This document shows, in pieces, positions 36,502-47,004 of a stretch of DNA of 64,000 bases. Within the stretch, counting starts at the first letter, position 1. Each line of letters begins with the position of its first letter. The notes under the pieces are model-generated. The model searched no databases and had not been told where the DNA came from. It saw nothing but the letters and a program-made list of their open reading frames with translations. A program made the translations under genes and the position numbers. The stretch is from assembly GCF_019428685.1 (NCBI RefSeq), contig NZ_CP080095.1:3658001-3722000 (forward strand). The letters are read 5' to 3'. This DNA is from Paraburkholderia edwinii (GTDB lineage Bacteria > Pseudomonadota > Gammaproteobacteria > Burkholderiales > Burkholderiaceae).

Positions 36502-37779
36502 TTAGCGCTGTTCGAACGCAACCTGTCCGGACACGACGGTTGCCCGTACGCGCGCCGGCAGTTCGTAACCGAGAAACGGTGTGTTATGCCCCTGGCTCTT
36601 CAGCGCGCGCGGTTCGATGCGCCAGTGCCCATTGCGCTCGAAGACGCACAGGTCCGCAACCGCGCCCGTTTCGATGCGGCCCGCGGCGAGTTTCAATACG
36701 CCGGCCGGCGCCGCGGTGATGCAGTTGAGCGCCTTCACGAGCGGCACACCTGTTTCGTCGGCCCACTTGACTGTCAGCGACAGCAGCAGCTCGAGGCCGG
36801 TCGCGCCCGGCGTCGCTTCGGCAAACGGCAGCAGCTTTTCGTCGTCGTCGACGGGCGTGTGGTCCGAGCAGATCGCATCGATCGTGCCGTCGACGAGGCC
36901 CGCGCGAATCGCCTCGCGATCGCGCTGCGAGCGCAGCGGCGGATCGAGACGGAACTGCGCGTCGAAGTAACCGATATCGACGTCGATCAGATGCACGTGG
37001 TTGATCGTCACATCGCAGGTAACCGGTAAACCTTCGGCTTTGGCCGCGCGCATCAGCGCGATGCCGGCCGCCGACGACAGATGCGACAGATGCACGCGCG
37101 CGCCCGTCACGCGCACGAGCTCGAAGATCGTATGCAGCGCGATCGTTTCCGCCGACACCGGCACGCCGGACAAACCGAGCCGCGACGCCAGCGGACCGCT
37201 CGCGGCGACGCCGCCCTGCGCGAGATATGCGTCCTGCGGGCGCAGCCACACAGTAAAGCCGTATGTGCTCGCATACTGCAGCGCGCGCAGCAGCACCTGC
37301 GTGTCGACGACCGGCACATCGGCCTGCGAAAAGCCGATGCAGCCCGCTTCCGTCAGTTCGACCATCTCGGTGATCACCTGCCCCTTGAGGCCGACGGTCA
37401 GCGCGCCGAGCGGATACACATGCGCCTGGTTCAGATTGCGCGCGCGAAACTTCAGCATTTCGACAAGGCCCGGTTCGTCGAGCACCGGGTCCGTGTCAGG
37501 CGGGCACACGAGCGTCGTCACGCCGCCCGCGAGCGCGGCGGCCATTTCGGATTCGAGCGTCGCCTTGTGCTCATAGCCCGGTTCGCGCAGGCGCGCGGCC
37601 AGGTCGACGAGACCGGGCGCGACGATCAGGCCGCGCGCGTCGATCGTCTTCGCCGCGTGAAATTCTTCCGGTGCGCGGCCGAGCGCGACGATCTTGCCGG
37701 CCGCGATAAACACGTCCTGCTGCTGTTCGGTGCCCGCTACCGGATCGATCAGCGTGCCGCCCTGAATGTGAATCTTCAT
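36502..37779 (-). CDS. pyrC: Dihydroorotase-like protein PyrC', probably catalytically inactive
   Basis: The 425-residue protein has full dihydroorotase (amidohydrolase) length and keeps LREPG, HLSHLSSA and ICSDHTPVDDDE. The metal-binding D-x-H-x-H-x-R signature near residue 60 reads D59-L-A-A-R-L-R, so both His (61 and 63) are replaced by Ala and Arg. In Pseudomonas an inactive PyrC' encoded next to PyrB is needed to assemble active aspartate carbamoyltransferase. The same role is the best reading here. An active dihydroorotase should be encoded elsewhere. It follows pyrB by 139 bp. Confidence 0.9.
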   Translation of the reverse strand: MKIHIQGGTLIDPVAGTEQQQDVFIAAGKIVALGRAPEEFHAAKTIDARGLIVAPGLVDLAARLREPGYEHKATLESEMAAALAGGVTTLVCPPDTDPVLDEPGLVEMLKFRARNLNQAHVYPLGALTVGLKGQVITEMVELTEAGCIGFSQADVPVVDTQVLLRALQYASTYGFTVWLRPQDAYLAQGGVAASGPLASRLGLSGVPVSAETIALHTIFELVRVTGARVHLSHLSSAAGIALMRAAKAEGLPVTCDVTINHVHLIDVDIGYFDAQFRLDPPLRSQRDREAIRAGLVDGTIDAICSDHTPVDDDEKLLPFAEATPGATGLELLLSLTVKWADETGVPLVKALNCITAAPAGVLKLAAGRIETGAVADLCVFERNGHWRIEPRALKSQGHNTPFLGYELPARVRATVVSGQVAFEQR

Positions 37780-37918
37780 GGTGCTGCCTTCTTGTGCGTG
37801 ACTTGTGTGTTGTCTTTGGCGATGCTCGTGTTCGACGTTCGATGCTTGGTGCGGTGTTGCCCGATGGTTGCGCGTGCAAGCAGTTGTTGCAGCCGGTGGC
37901 CGCAGCCGCGCACCGCCC

Positions 37919-38962
37919 TCAGTCGTGGTTTCCGGCGACGATGCCCATCACCGCCATCCGCACCGCGATGCCGAACGTCACCTGATTCAGAATGACCGAT
38001 TGCGGCCCATCCGCAACCTGCGAGTCGATCTCGACGCCGCGATTCATCGGCCCCGGGTGCATCACGATTGCATCGGGCTTCGCGAGCGCGAGACGCTCGG
38101 GCGTCAAGCCCCAGCTCTTGAAGTACTCCTGCGCCGAAGGCAGCAGCGCGCCGCTCATGCGCTCGTTCTGCAGACGCAGCATGATGATCACGTCGACGTC
38201 CTTGAGGCCTTCGTCGAGGTTGTGGAACACGCGCACGCCCATCTGCTCGAGCCCGCCCGGCAGCAGCGTGCGCGGGCCGATCGCGCGCACCTCGGGCACA
38301 CCAAGTGTGGTCAGCGCGTGAATGTCGGAGCGCGCGACGCGCGAATGCAGAATGTCGCCCACAATCGCCACGCGCAGATTCGTGAAATCGCGCTTGTAAT
38401 GGCGGATCGTGTACATGTCGAGCAGGCCTTGCGTCGGGTGCGCATGGCGCCCGTCGCCGGCGTTGATCACGTGCACGTGCGGCGCGCAATGCTCGGCGAT
38501 CAGATACGGCGCGCCGCTCGATGCATGCCGCACGACAAACATATCCGCATGCATCGCGGACAGGTTGTTGATCGTGTCGAGCAGCGATTCGCCCTTGCTT
38601 GTCGACGATGCGTTGATGTTCAGATTGATCACATCGGCCGACAGGCGCTTCGCCGCAATCTCGAACGTGGTGCGCGTGCGCGTCGAGTTCTCGAAGAACA
38701 GATTGAATACCGACTTGCCGCGCAGCAGCGGCACCTTCTTCACCTCGCGGTCCGTGACGCTGACGAACTGCTCGGCCGTATCGAGAATGTGTGTGACGAT
38801 CGCGCGCGGCAGGCCTTCGATCGTCAGCAGATGCTTGAGCTCGCCGTTCTTCGTGAGCTGCGGATTACCCTTCAGGAAACCGTAGCGAAAGTGCCGCGCT
38901 TCGGCGGCGCGCTGCGTTGAATCCTGGGTCGGATTTTGGGAGACCGGGTTAGGCTTGTTCAT
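37919..38962 (-). CDS. pyrB: Aspartate carbamoyltransferase catalytic chain
   Basis: It carbamoylates aspartate in the committed step of pyrimidine synthesis. The 347-residue protein has [13 protein letters not shown] (carbamoyl-phosphate binding), [13 protein letters not shown], and [12 protein letters not shown]. The N-terminal extension of about 45 residues before the usual fold is typical of the class that needs PyrC'. The ATG at 38962 is the first reasonable start. The frame is open further upstream through the pyrR gene but lacks homology there. It lies between pyrR and pyrC' on one strand. Confidence 0.95.
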   Translation of the reverse strand: MNKPNPVSQNPTQDSTQRAAEARHFRYGFLKGNPQLTKNGELKHLLTIEGLPRAIVTHILDTAEQFVSVTDREVKKVPLLRGKSVFNLFFENSTRTRTTFEIAAKRLSADVINLNINASSTSKGESLLDTINNLSAMHADMFVVRHASSGAPYLIAEHCAPHVHVINAGDGRHAHPTQGLLDMYTIRHYKRDFTNLRVAIVGDILHSRVARSDIHALTTLGVPEVRAIGPRTLLPGGLEQMGVRVFHNLDEGLKDVDVIIMLRLQNERMSGALLPSAQEYFKSWGLTPERLALAKPDAIVMHPGPMNRGVEIDSQVADGPQSVILNQVTFGIAVRMAVMGIVAGNHD

Positions 38963-39021
38963 CGTGGTCCTGAATCGAACGTCGTCGCGCGTGCATGTAT
39001 ATGCTGCAGTAGGGTCTGCGC

Positions 39022-39567
39022 TCAGTCCGCGCGCGCTTCGGTATGAAACGTGAAATGCTGCGCCTCGGCTTCGCCATGGCGCGCGAGCACGAGCATCGCA
39101 TCGGCCGGCACATCGACCGTGCCACCGACAAAAGTCGCCGCCACCGGCAGCTCGCGTCCGCCGCGGTCGGCGAGCACCGCAAGCTCGACCGCCGCGGGCC
39201 GGCCGTAGTCGTACAGTTCGTTGAGCGCCGCGCGAATCGTGCGGCCCGTGTACAGCACGTCGTCGACCAGCAGAATGCGATGCTTGTTCACATCGAAGGG
39301 CAATGACGTCGGGCTCGCCTGCGTATGCAAGCCCTTTTTCGCATAGTCGTCGCGATGCAGCGCGACGTTGACCACGCCGAAGTCCGGCACGTTCAGATCG
39401 CGCGCAAGCCGCTCGGCCAGCCACGCGCCGCCGCTATAAATGCCGGCGAGCACCGCACCGCCGGGCTCGTCGGGACGCAGAAACGCATCGCGATAAGCCG
39501 CGCGGATCTGTTCGAGGACGGCGCGATAAAGCCGCTCCGCATCGATAGCGCTTGTGTTGTCACTCAT
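39022..39567 (-). CDS. pyrR: PyrR bifunctional regulator / uracil phosphoribosyltransferase
   Basis: The 181-residue protein has the PRPP-binding loop [18 protein letters not shown] and [14 protein letters not shown]. In Bacillus PyrR binds pyr mRNA. In proteobacteria its regulatory action on pyrB is less well shown. The ATG at 39567 overlaps the ruvX stop by 8 bp. The longer frame runs into ruvX. It stands directly before pyrB, so control of that operon by UMP-bound PyrR is plausible. Confidence 0.92.
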   Translation of the reverse strand: MSDNTSAIDAERLYRAVLEQIRAAYRDAFLRPDEPGGAVLAGIYSGGAWLAERLARDLNVPDFGVVNVALHRDDYAKKGLHTQASPTSLPFDVNKHRILLVDDVLYTGRTIRAALNELYDYGRPAAVELAVLADRGGRELPVAATFVGGTVDVPADAMLVLARHGEAEAQHFTFHTEARAD

Positions 39568-40042
39568 TGCCTGTTTCGCCGTCTGGGTTGCCGGGCGATT
39601 CGCTGCGTGGTTCGCCGCGCATGCCGGTTTCTTCGAAGTACTGTTGAAGGATGATGCAGGCGGCTTCGGCATCGAGCAGATCGGCGCGCGCGGTACCGCT
39701 GCGCACGCTGGCTTCCGCCTGCACCGACGAGTAGCGCTCGTCCACCCAGCTAACCGGCAGATTGAAGCGGCCGTTCAGCTGATTGCCGAAGCGCTTGGCC
39801 TGCTGGGTCATGGCGTGGGGCGTGCCGTCGGGATGCATCGGCAGGCCGACGACGAGCGCATCGGGCCGCCACTCGCCGATCAGCTTGCCGAGTTCGGCAA
39901 AGCGATAGTCGCGATTGCGGTTCTGCACGACCACGAGCGGCCGCGCGCTTTTCGTCAGGGAATTGCCGACAGCGACGCCGATGCGTTTCTCGCCATAATC
40001 GAACGCAAGCAGCGTCGCTTCACGTCCGGGCGCACCGGTCAT
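39560..40042 (-). CDS. ruvX: RuvX/YqgF-family Holliday-junction resolvase-like nuclease
   Basis: This 160-residue RNase H-fold protein has [17 protein letters not shown] at the start and [11 protein letters not shown] and [17 protein letters not shown] toward the end, holding the acidic active-site residues. E. coli YqgF is essential and linked to pre-16S rRNA 5'-end processing. Its ATG overlaps the yqgE stop (ATGA). Confidence 0.94.
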   Translation of the reverse strand: MTGAPGREATLLAFDYGEKRIGVAVGNSLTKSARPLVVVQNRNRDYRFAELGKLIGEWRPDALVVGLPMHPDGTPHAMTQQAKRFGNQLNGRFNLPVSWVDERYSSVQAEASVRSGTARADLLDAEAACIILQQYFEETGMRGEPRSESPGNPDGETGNE

Positions 40043-40617
40043 GCGTGACCCGCTTCGCCGGAGAGCATCGACAGCGTCACACCGAGCAGCGCGAGCGCCG
40101 CTTCGAGTCGGTCTTCGGCGGGCACGTCGAAGACGATCTTCGGGTCGGCCTCGACCGTGAGCCAGCCGTTCTTCGAGATTTCTTCCTCGAGCTGGCCCGC
40201 GCCCCAGCCGGCATGGCCGAGTGTGAGCAGGAAGCGCTCGGGTCCCTTGCCGTTCGCGACCGCTTCGAGCACGTCTTTCGATGTGGTCATTTCGAGGCCG
40301 CCGGGCACTTGCATCGACGATGTGTACGAACTGCCCTGCCCCGCGTCATGCAGCACGAAGCCGCGCTCGGTTTGCACCGGGCCGCCGAAGTAGACGGGGA
40401 CATGCAGCAGGGGTTCGATTTCGAGCTTCAGATCGATGCGATTGAAGAGCGCTTCAAGGTCGATATCGGTCGGCCGGTTGATGACAAGGCCGAGTGCGCC
40501 GCGCTCGCTGTGATCGCAAAGATAGACCACCGTTCCTGAAAAAGTCGGATCTGCCATGTTGGGCATGGCGATCAGGAACTGGTTGGTGAGATTGATGCGA
40601 TCGGAACTCTTGGACAT
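40039..40617 (-). CDS. yqgE: YqgE/AlgH family protein
   Basis: A 192-residue DUF179 protein starting with [18 protein letters not shown], then [20 protein letters not shown], a highly conserved family stretch, and [17 protein letters not shown]. Its biochemical role is not known. It was linked to alginate regulation in Pseudomonas (AlgH). It is nearly always next to ruvX, as here, and is probably the first gene of the yqgE-ruvX-pyrR-pyrB-pyrC' transcript. Confidence 0.94.
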   Translation of the reverse strand: MSKSSDRINLTNQFLIAMPNMADPTFSGTVVYLCDHSERGALGLVINRPTDIDLEALFNRIDLKLEIEPLLHVPVYFGGPVQTERGFVLHDAGQGSSYTSSMQVPGGLEMTTSKDVLEAVANGKGPERFLLTLGHAGWGAGQLEEEISKNGWLTVEADPKIVFDVPAEDRLEAALALLGVTLSMLSGEAGHA

Positions 40618-40893
40618 AGGTCAAATTCTAGCAAAGACGAGTGGAAGTGCAGACCGCATGTGCACCGCGCGTCATGCGACGCGCAACGCGTTCGGCCGCG
40701 CCCCACGGACGGCGGATCATAGCTGCACTCTAACACGCACTTACGGCTCGCCAACCGGGCCCGGCAGCGCGCCACACGCGATGTGCGCGGTAGTTCACGT
40801 TGGGTTCGTGCTCGGTCCTCGCCCGATGCAGGTTGGTTTCGCGCTTAGTGGCGACTTGGTTCCCACTCGGTTCCGACTCAGTTCGGCCTCATT

Positions 40894-42453
40894 TCACGTC
40901 GGCGTACTGCCCAGTTCGATCGCGCGGGTCAAGGCCACGAGCGCGGTGCTTCCCGTAGTGCCCCCCGCCGTGCTCGCTTGCGGCGGCGCAACACCTGCCG
41001 CGATCTGGTGCAGCATTGCACGTAGTGCAAGCGCGGCCTGCTCGAGCACCGCAGCGTCGGGCGCTTCGATATGCGCCGGCGTTCGGCCCTCGGGCATCGC
41101 CGCCGCGGCATGCGCACGCCGGCGCCACGCGAGACCGAGCGCGTCGGACAGCAACGCGACATGGCCGAGCCCGAGCGCGCTCGCCGATGCACCGAGCCGG
41201 TACGCAGCGTCCCCCGCTTGCAATGCCTCGCTCGAGTCGGCCTTTTGCGGGTTATCGGCAGCGCGCGCGTGTTCCGAGAGAGCCGCGATCGACGCATCGG
41301 CAGTTTGTAGAAAATCTTCGTATGCGTTGGCGTGGAGCGTGAGCGGGCCGAGGTCGCGGGTAAGCGCGTCTGATGAGGTGGGCCGATGCCCGGGCTGAGC
41401 CGCCGGCGCTTCCGCCGTCCCCGCGACTTCGGCAGCGCCTGCTTCCCACAGCGCCTCCGAGGCCAGCGTGCTTGCCACGTGCCACACCACGGTCAGCCCG
41501 TAGTCGCGCAGCAGTTCGACGGGTTCGGTATCTTCGGCGGCCGCGCCGAAGAGCGCATAGTCGCGCCACAACAACGCGAGCGTCGCGCGCACGAGCGAAC
41601 GCGGCGCATATTCGATGCCGCGCGCCTGGTCGGCGAGCGCGAGGTTGCACCGCGCGAAGAAGCGCCGCGCATCGGCGTCGCCTGATAAGTGACCGCTCAC
41701 GCGCAGCGCGCGGGCGCAACCGGCGGCAAGCCGCCAGAAATCGTACGGATCGGGGCCGGCGAGTTGGGCCATGCAGGTTTCGAGTTCATCGAGCGCCGCC
41801 TCGACCACCAGCGTCGCCGCTGACATCGTGCCCTCACCGGTTTGCGCGCGCAGAACCGGCAGCAACGCCTGCTCGTAGCGGGCGCGCAGATGCGCAAGCC
41901 GTTGCGCAGGCTGGGCATGCAAGGTTGCGGGCGGGACCGGCCGGCCCGCAAGCGCGATATCTTCGAAATTGACCTTGAACCCCGGCGTGTGCTGCGCAAT
42001 CAGAGCCGACAGCGAACGATAGTGCGCGTAAAGCGACGGCGAACACGCGAGCTCCCGCAGATTGCGCCGGCCAAGCGCCGCCGCGAAGGCGTGCAGTGCC
42101 GAACCGAAGACTTCGCGCACCGGGTTTTCCACGGGATGGGCGCGGGCCGTATGGGCGGCGGGGTGGCCGGAAGGCGTCGAATGGTCTGCTGCGTGGCGTT
42201 GGCCTTGACCATGGTCGGCTGCGTCGAAGGCGAGCGGCGATACGAGGACCAGCGCGTCCGCGAAACGATGGGCCGCGAACCATCCCGCTTCGCGAAGCGC
42301 GTGCGCGGCATGCAGAACATGCAACGCGGCGTCGCGATGCCCATCGTGTGCGGAAATCGCTTCGGCGAGCGCGCGTTCGGCCCCGCGCACGGCGCCGCCG
42401 CGGGGATTAGGCAAGGCTTCGAGGGTACTGCCGGGAGCGGATGAAGGTGTCAT
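40894..42453 (-). CDS. FimL / ChpA N-terminal-like protein
   Basis: The 519-residue protein is Ala-rich and largely helical. It has features resembling the N-terminal region of the hybrid kinase ChpA/PilL and its relative FimL: a segment with alternating histidine-phosphotransfer-like helices (ALHVLHAAHALREAGWF), HLRARYEQALLPVLR, and DPYDFWRLAAGCARALR followed by ADARRFFARCNLALADQARG. There is no kinase, CheW or receiver domain. In related Betaproteobacteria the space between rubredoxin and yqgE holds a pil-chp chemosensory cluster. This gene occupies that place alone, so it may be what is left. The similarity is by eye and moderate. I start at the ATG at 42453. Confidence 0.5.
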   Translation of the reverse strand: MTPSSAPGSTLEALPNPRGGAVRGAERALAEAISAHDGHRDAALHVLHAAHALREAGWFAAHRFADALVLVSPLAFDAADHGQGQRHAADHSTPSGHPAAHTARAHPVENPVREVFGSALHAFAAALGRRNLRELACSPSLYAHYRSLSALIAQHTPGFKVNFEDIALAGRPVPPATLHAQPAQRLAHLRARYEQALLPVLRAQTGEGTMSAATLVVEAALDELETCMAQLAGPDPYDFWRLAAGCARALRVSGHLSGDADARRFFARCNLALADQARGIEYAPRSLVRATLALLWRDYALFGAAAEDTEPVELLRDYGLTVVWHVASTLASEALWEAGAAEVAGTAEAPAAQPGHRPTSSDALTRDLGPLTLHANAYEDFLQTADASIAALSEHARAADNPQKADSSEALQAGDAAYRLGASASALGLGHVALLSDALGLAWRRRAHAAAAMPEGRTPAHIEAPDAAVLEQAALALRAMLHQIAAGVAPPQASTAGGTTGSTALVALTRAIELGSTPT

Positions 42454-42541
42454 GGGCACGTGTGCAGAAACGCCGACAGACCGAAACCGACGCTAGAACC
42501 GGGATGACGACTAGCCGTGGCGCGCCGGGTATGACCGGTAG

Positions 42542-42576
42542 CGGGTACAACCAGGCGCAACCGGGTACAACCAGGC
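42542..42576. repeat. 15-bp direct repeat, period 20
   Basis: CGGGTACAACCAGGC occurs at 42542-42556 and again at 42562-42576. It lies in non-coding sequence just upstream of the FimL/ChpA-like gene. Confidence 0.85.
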
Positions 42577-42831
42577 ACACCCGACAGGCCACCGCGTGCG
42601 CCCTGACATCGCGCTGCCGCTATGCCTGCATCGCGTCGACCGTCACATGCGCGCACGGCGCGCGGTTCCATTGAGGCACGCCACGCATCCCCATACGCCC
42701 GCCACAATGCGCAAATATCGAGCATCCATTAAGGCGCCGAGCGTGGAAAAATAGGGGAACCGGCGCGAAATCAGGTCGTGAAAAAGCGTAAAGACCAACG
42801 CGAAAACAAGCCCCGGCATCAGGCGCAAAGG

Positions 42832-42870
42832 CGCGCAAAAAGCGCAAAGCCGGTCGCAGAACCGACCGGC
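42832..42870 (-). terminator. Intrinsic terminator after rubredoxin
   Basis: On the minus strand a 7-bp GCCGGTC/GACCGGC stem (arms 42864-42870 and 42849-42855, loop of 8) starts 8 bases after the rubredoxin stop and is followed by an interrupted T-rich run (TTTGCGCTTTTT). Confidence 0.6.
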
Positions 42871-42877
42871 GGTCCGG

Positions 42878-43048
42878 TCAGATCTGGACCATTTCGAAGT
42901 CTTCCTTGCGCGCCCCGCACTCGGGGCAGGTCCAGTTGATCGGCACATCCTCCCAGCGCGTACCCGGCGCGATACCTTCGTCCGGCAAGCCGGCTTCTTC
43001 CTCGTAGATCCAGCCGCAGATCAGGCACATCCAGCTTCTATATTCCAT
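42878..43048 (-). CDS. Rubredoxin
   Basis: A 56-residue iron-sulfur electron carrier with the four ligand cysteines at 8, 11, 41 and 44 (MCLICGWIY and WTCPECGARKEDFE). The ATG at 43048 gives the standard length. The open frame runs 13 codons further but without homology. It is transcribed away from thiD and ends at a hairpin terminator. In related genomes a rubredoxin gene lies just before the pilG-type genes. Confidence 0.93.
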   Translation of the reverse strand: MEYRSWMCLICGWIYEEEAGLPDEGIAPGTRWEDVPINWTCPECGARKEDFEMVQI

Positions 43049-43301
43049 TCTTTTGCGCGTCGAAAAGTCCGTTAAAACGGGAGCCATGATGGTACCGTGT
43101 TGCCGCCCCCATGCCTAGCAGAAGGAACCAACGATCCTGCGCTGCAGCAAACCTGTCATACGGCGTACCGAGGTGCCCCCGTGTGAAAAACCGCCTCGCC
43201 GCAGGAGAAAGCCGCATAATTGAGCCGGCCCGCGCATTTGCGTCCTCATCTGCGTCCCCGTTGCCCCACTTATCCGCATCACTTATTTCGCGCCACTTTT
43301 C

Positions 43302-44162
43302 ATGCCCAGCGACACCCCTCCGATCGTTCTGACCTTCGGCCTTTCCGACCCCACCGGCGCCTCCGGGCTGCAAGCGGACCTGATGACGCTCGCCAGCATG
43401 GGCTGCCACGGCGTCACGGTCCTCACCGGTTATACCGTGCGCGACTCGGCGAGTTGCGACGAAGTGACCGCGCTGGACCCGGAGACCGTCGCAACACAGG
43501 CGCGCATGCTGCTCGAAGACATGCCGATCGCCGCCTTCAAGGTCGGCGCGGCCACCCGCGCCGAAGTGGTGAGCGCAATTGCCGAAGTGGTCGCCGACTA
43601 TGACGACGTCCCGCTGATTCTCGCGCCCGATTTCACGCTCGATGACGAACATGTGCTCGCCGCCGACGAATTGCGCGAAGCGATAGCCGATCTGCTCGCA
43701 CCGCAAACCACGCTGCTCGTCGCCGACCACGCGGCACTGCTCGCACTCGCGCAGCCGGACGGCGACGCGGAGGCGCCGACGCTCGACGCAGCCGTCTCGC
43801 ATCTGCTGTCACAAGGTTGTGAATACATTCTGTCGATGGAGACGGGCACGCACCGGCTCGTCAATACGCTTTACTGCGAGGAAGGCCAGTTGCGGCAGGA
43901 CTTGTGGGATCGCGGTGCTCAACGCGTGACCGGTATCACCGATACGCTCGGCGCGGCGATCGCGGCATTGCTGGCGAATGGCCAGGAACCGGCGGAAGCG
44001 GTGCGCGAGGCGCAGGAGTATATGTTCCAGGCGATGCTGAACGCGTTTCGGCCCGGGATGGGCGCGTACTTGCCCGACCGGTTTTTCTGGGCAAGGGAAA
44101 CCGACGAAGATGCGCCCACTGCGAGCGGGAAGAGCGACGCGCCGGGAGAGGCGCGGCATTGA
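43302..44162 (+). CDS. thiD: Hydroxymethylpyrimidine / phosphomethylpyrimidine kinase
   Basis: A ribokinase-fold enzyme (286 residues) that phosphorylates HMP and HMP-P in thiamine synthesis. It shows FGLSDPTGASGLQADLMTLAS (the family form is usually GSDPSGGAGIQADLK), GCHGVTVLTGYTVRDS, and a C-terminal ITDTLGAAIAALLANG anion-hole stretch. The altered N-terminal motif and a Ser/Ala-rich tail are mild deviations. No THI-box riboswitch is visible upstream. It ends at a bidirectional terminator shared with groL. Confidence 0.88.
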   Translation: MPSDTPPIVLTFGLSDPTGASGLQADLMTLASMGCHGVTVLTGYTVRDSASCDEVTALDPETVATQARMLLEDMPIAAFKVGAATRAEVVSAIAEVVADYDDVPLILAPDFTLDDEHVLAADELREAIADLLAPQTTLLVADHAALLALAQPDGDAEAPTLDAAVSHLLSQGCEYILSMETGTHRLVNTLYCEEGQLRQDLWDRGAQRVTGITDTLGAAIAALLANGQEPAEAVREAQEYMFQAMLNAFRPGMGAYLPDRFFWARETDEDAPTASGKSDAPGEARH

Positions 44163-44246
44163 TTGGACATAGGCCGCACGTTTTTGACGCGGCCTGTCCG
44201 AGTCCGAATTGTCGGTTAGCAGTCAACGCGCGATCCGCACACGCAT

Positions 44247-44315
44247 AAAAAAACCCGCACCGTGATTGCTCAACTTCCCGGGGTCAGTTCAAACGCTGCG
44301 GGTTTTCTTTTTGAG
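44247..44315. terminator. Bidirectional terminator between thiD and groL
   Basis: AAAACCCGCA (44250-44259) pairs with TGCGGGTTTT (44297-44306). T-runs follow on both strands: TTTTCTTTTT rightward and seven T leftward. It serves two convergent genes. The loop of 37 bases is long, and an inner GC-rich hairpin may shorten it. Confidence 0.8.
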
Positions 44316-44368
44316 CGGGAACGCGCCTCTCAACGCGCCCCGAACATGTGCTTCGACTTGACGTCGAA

Positions 44369-46012
<1,644 letters not shown>

Positions 46013-46054
46013 CTAACTCCTTGAATGCTTTTGAATGAACTGGGGACGTTGAAC

Positions 46055-46345
46055 TTACTTGTTCACCACAGCCATGATGTCTTCTTCGCGCATCACCAGC
46101 AGTTCCTGACCATCGACCTTGACGGTCTGGCCAGCGTACTTGCCGAACAAGACGCGGTCGCCGACCTTCACATCGAGCTGGATCAGGCTGCCCTTGTCGT
46201 CACGCTTGCCCGGGCCGACGGCCAGAATTTCGCCTTGATCCGGCTTTTCCGCTGCGGCGTCGGGGATCACGATGCCCGAAGCAGTCTTGGTTTCCTGGTC
46301 AAGACGCTTGACGATCACGCGATCATGCAAAGGACGAAGGTTCAT
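46055..46345 (-). CDS. groS: Co-chaperonin GroES
   Basis: The 96-residue lid of the GroEL chamber: [18 protein letters not shown] start, [12 protein letters not shown] mobile loop region, and [15 protein letters not shown]. The ATG at 46345 is preceded by AGGAG. The frame upstream to 46474 is leader sequence containing the CIRCE element, not protein. Confidence 0.98.
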   Translation of the reverse strand: MNLRPLHDRVIVKRLDQETKTASGIVIPDAAAEKPDQGEILAVGPGKRDDKGSLIQLDVKVGDRVLFGKYAGQTVKVDGQELLVMREEDIMAVVNK

Positions 46346-46419
46346 ACATACTCCTCTCTTGGTTGAGACTGAAGAACGCTGAGGACAAACCCGGCCGGAG
46401 AGCCCGGCCGGAGAAATTG

Positions 46420-46446
46420 TTAGCACTCGGGTGCGACGAGTGCTAA
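46420..46446 (-). promoter_or_regulatory. CIRCE operator (HrcA binding site)
   Basis: A perfect inverted repeat TTAGCACTC-N9-GAGTGCTAA. HrcA binding here represses groESL until heat stress. It begins at the last base of the minus-10 hexamer and lies 74 bp before the groES start. Confidence 0.96.
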
Positions 46447-46474
46447 TTATATGGAGGGGCAGTGACAAATTCAA
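46446..46474 (-). promoter_or_regulatory. groESL sigma-70 promoter
   Basis: On the minus strand TTGAAT (46474-46469), a 17-bp spacer and TATAAT (46451-46446) form a near-consensus promoter. The CIRCE element covers the expected start site. A CTTGAA / CCCCTCCAT pattern inside it faintly recalls a sigma-32 promoter, but the spacing is short. Confidence 0.85.
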
Positions 46475-47004
46475 GAAGCGACATGACGCTTAATCAGCCC
46501 CGGCGCGACGCTCATGGCGAGATTCACCTGGCTTTGAACCTGGGCGCTCATTTTTAACTCGAGCAGTCTCGAATTCCTATCAACGCTCAAAATTTCTGAC
46601 GAAACAACGACATAGCAGGCTCAAACTGAGGTGCACGGCCCCGCTGACGAGGCACGGCTCTGCTCATTCGCAAGGCCATGTCAAAGTCGCGATGTGCAAT
46701 GATCGCCCCCTCCCAGGGAAAACCCGCACTCCAATTGTGCGCGTCGACTTCGTCGCGAGGCGCTGTACTTCGGGGATGGCAAACCATCGAGGTAGCTCAT
46801 TTGCCTACGTCGGAACGGGCATCCGAGAGCAATTTTTGCGCGAAATCCGTAATTGCCTGCAAGTATTCCGAAGGCGAAGGCAGACGCGTTAAATCATGCG
46901 CCGTAGCGCGCGACTCTGACGCCCGCATATGGCCACCACCTGATTAGGAAGACCGTGCAGAGTTTCGTCCGCAAGTGGGAGGCGAATTGGCATACCTGAA
47001 TTCT
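46475..47004. other. Low-content stretch between groES promoter and sulfotransferase gene
   Basis: No firm gene is seen in these 530 bases. A 43-codon minus-strand frame (46797-46928) ends with a plausible helical segment, EYLQAITDFAQKLLSDARSD, but has no clear ribosome site. It may be a remnant. Confidence 0.4.

Larger units (their letters stand above)
42454..42877. other. Intergenic region between the FimL/ChpA-like gene and rubredoxin
   Basis: No gene is apparent in these 424 bases. They hold a short tandem repeat (42542-42576) and the rubredoxin terminator near their right end. Confidence 0.5.

Noticed and set aside
38963..39424. A 154-codon N-terminal extension of pyrB
   Set aside because: It lies inside pyrR in another frame. 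PyrB homology begins after the ATG at 38962.
43049..43301. TPP (THI-box) riboswitch before thiD
   Set aside because: No conserved CTGAGA-type core or matching helices were found in the 250 bases upstream.
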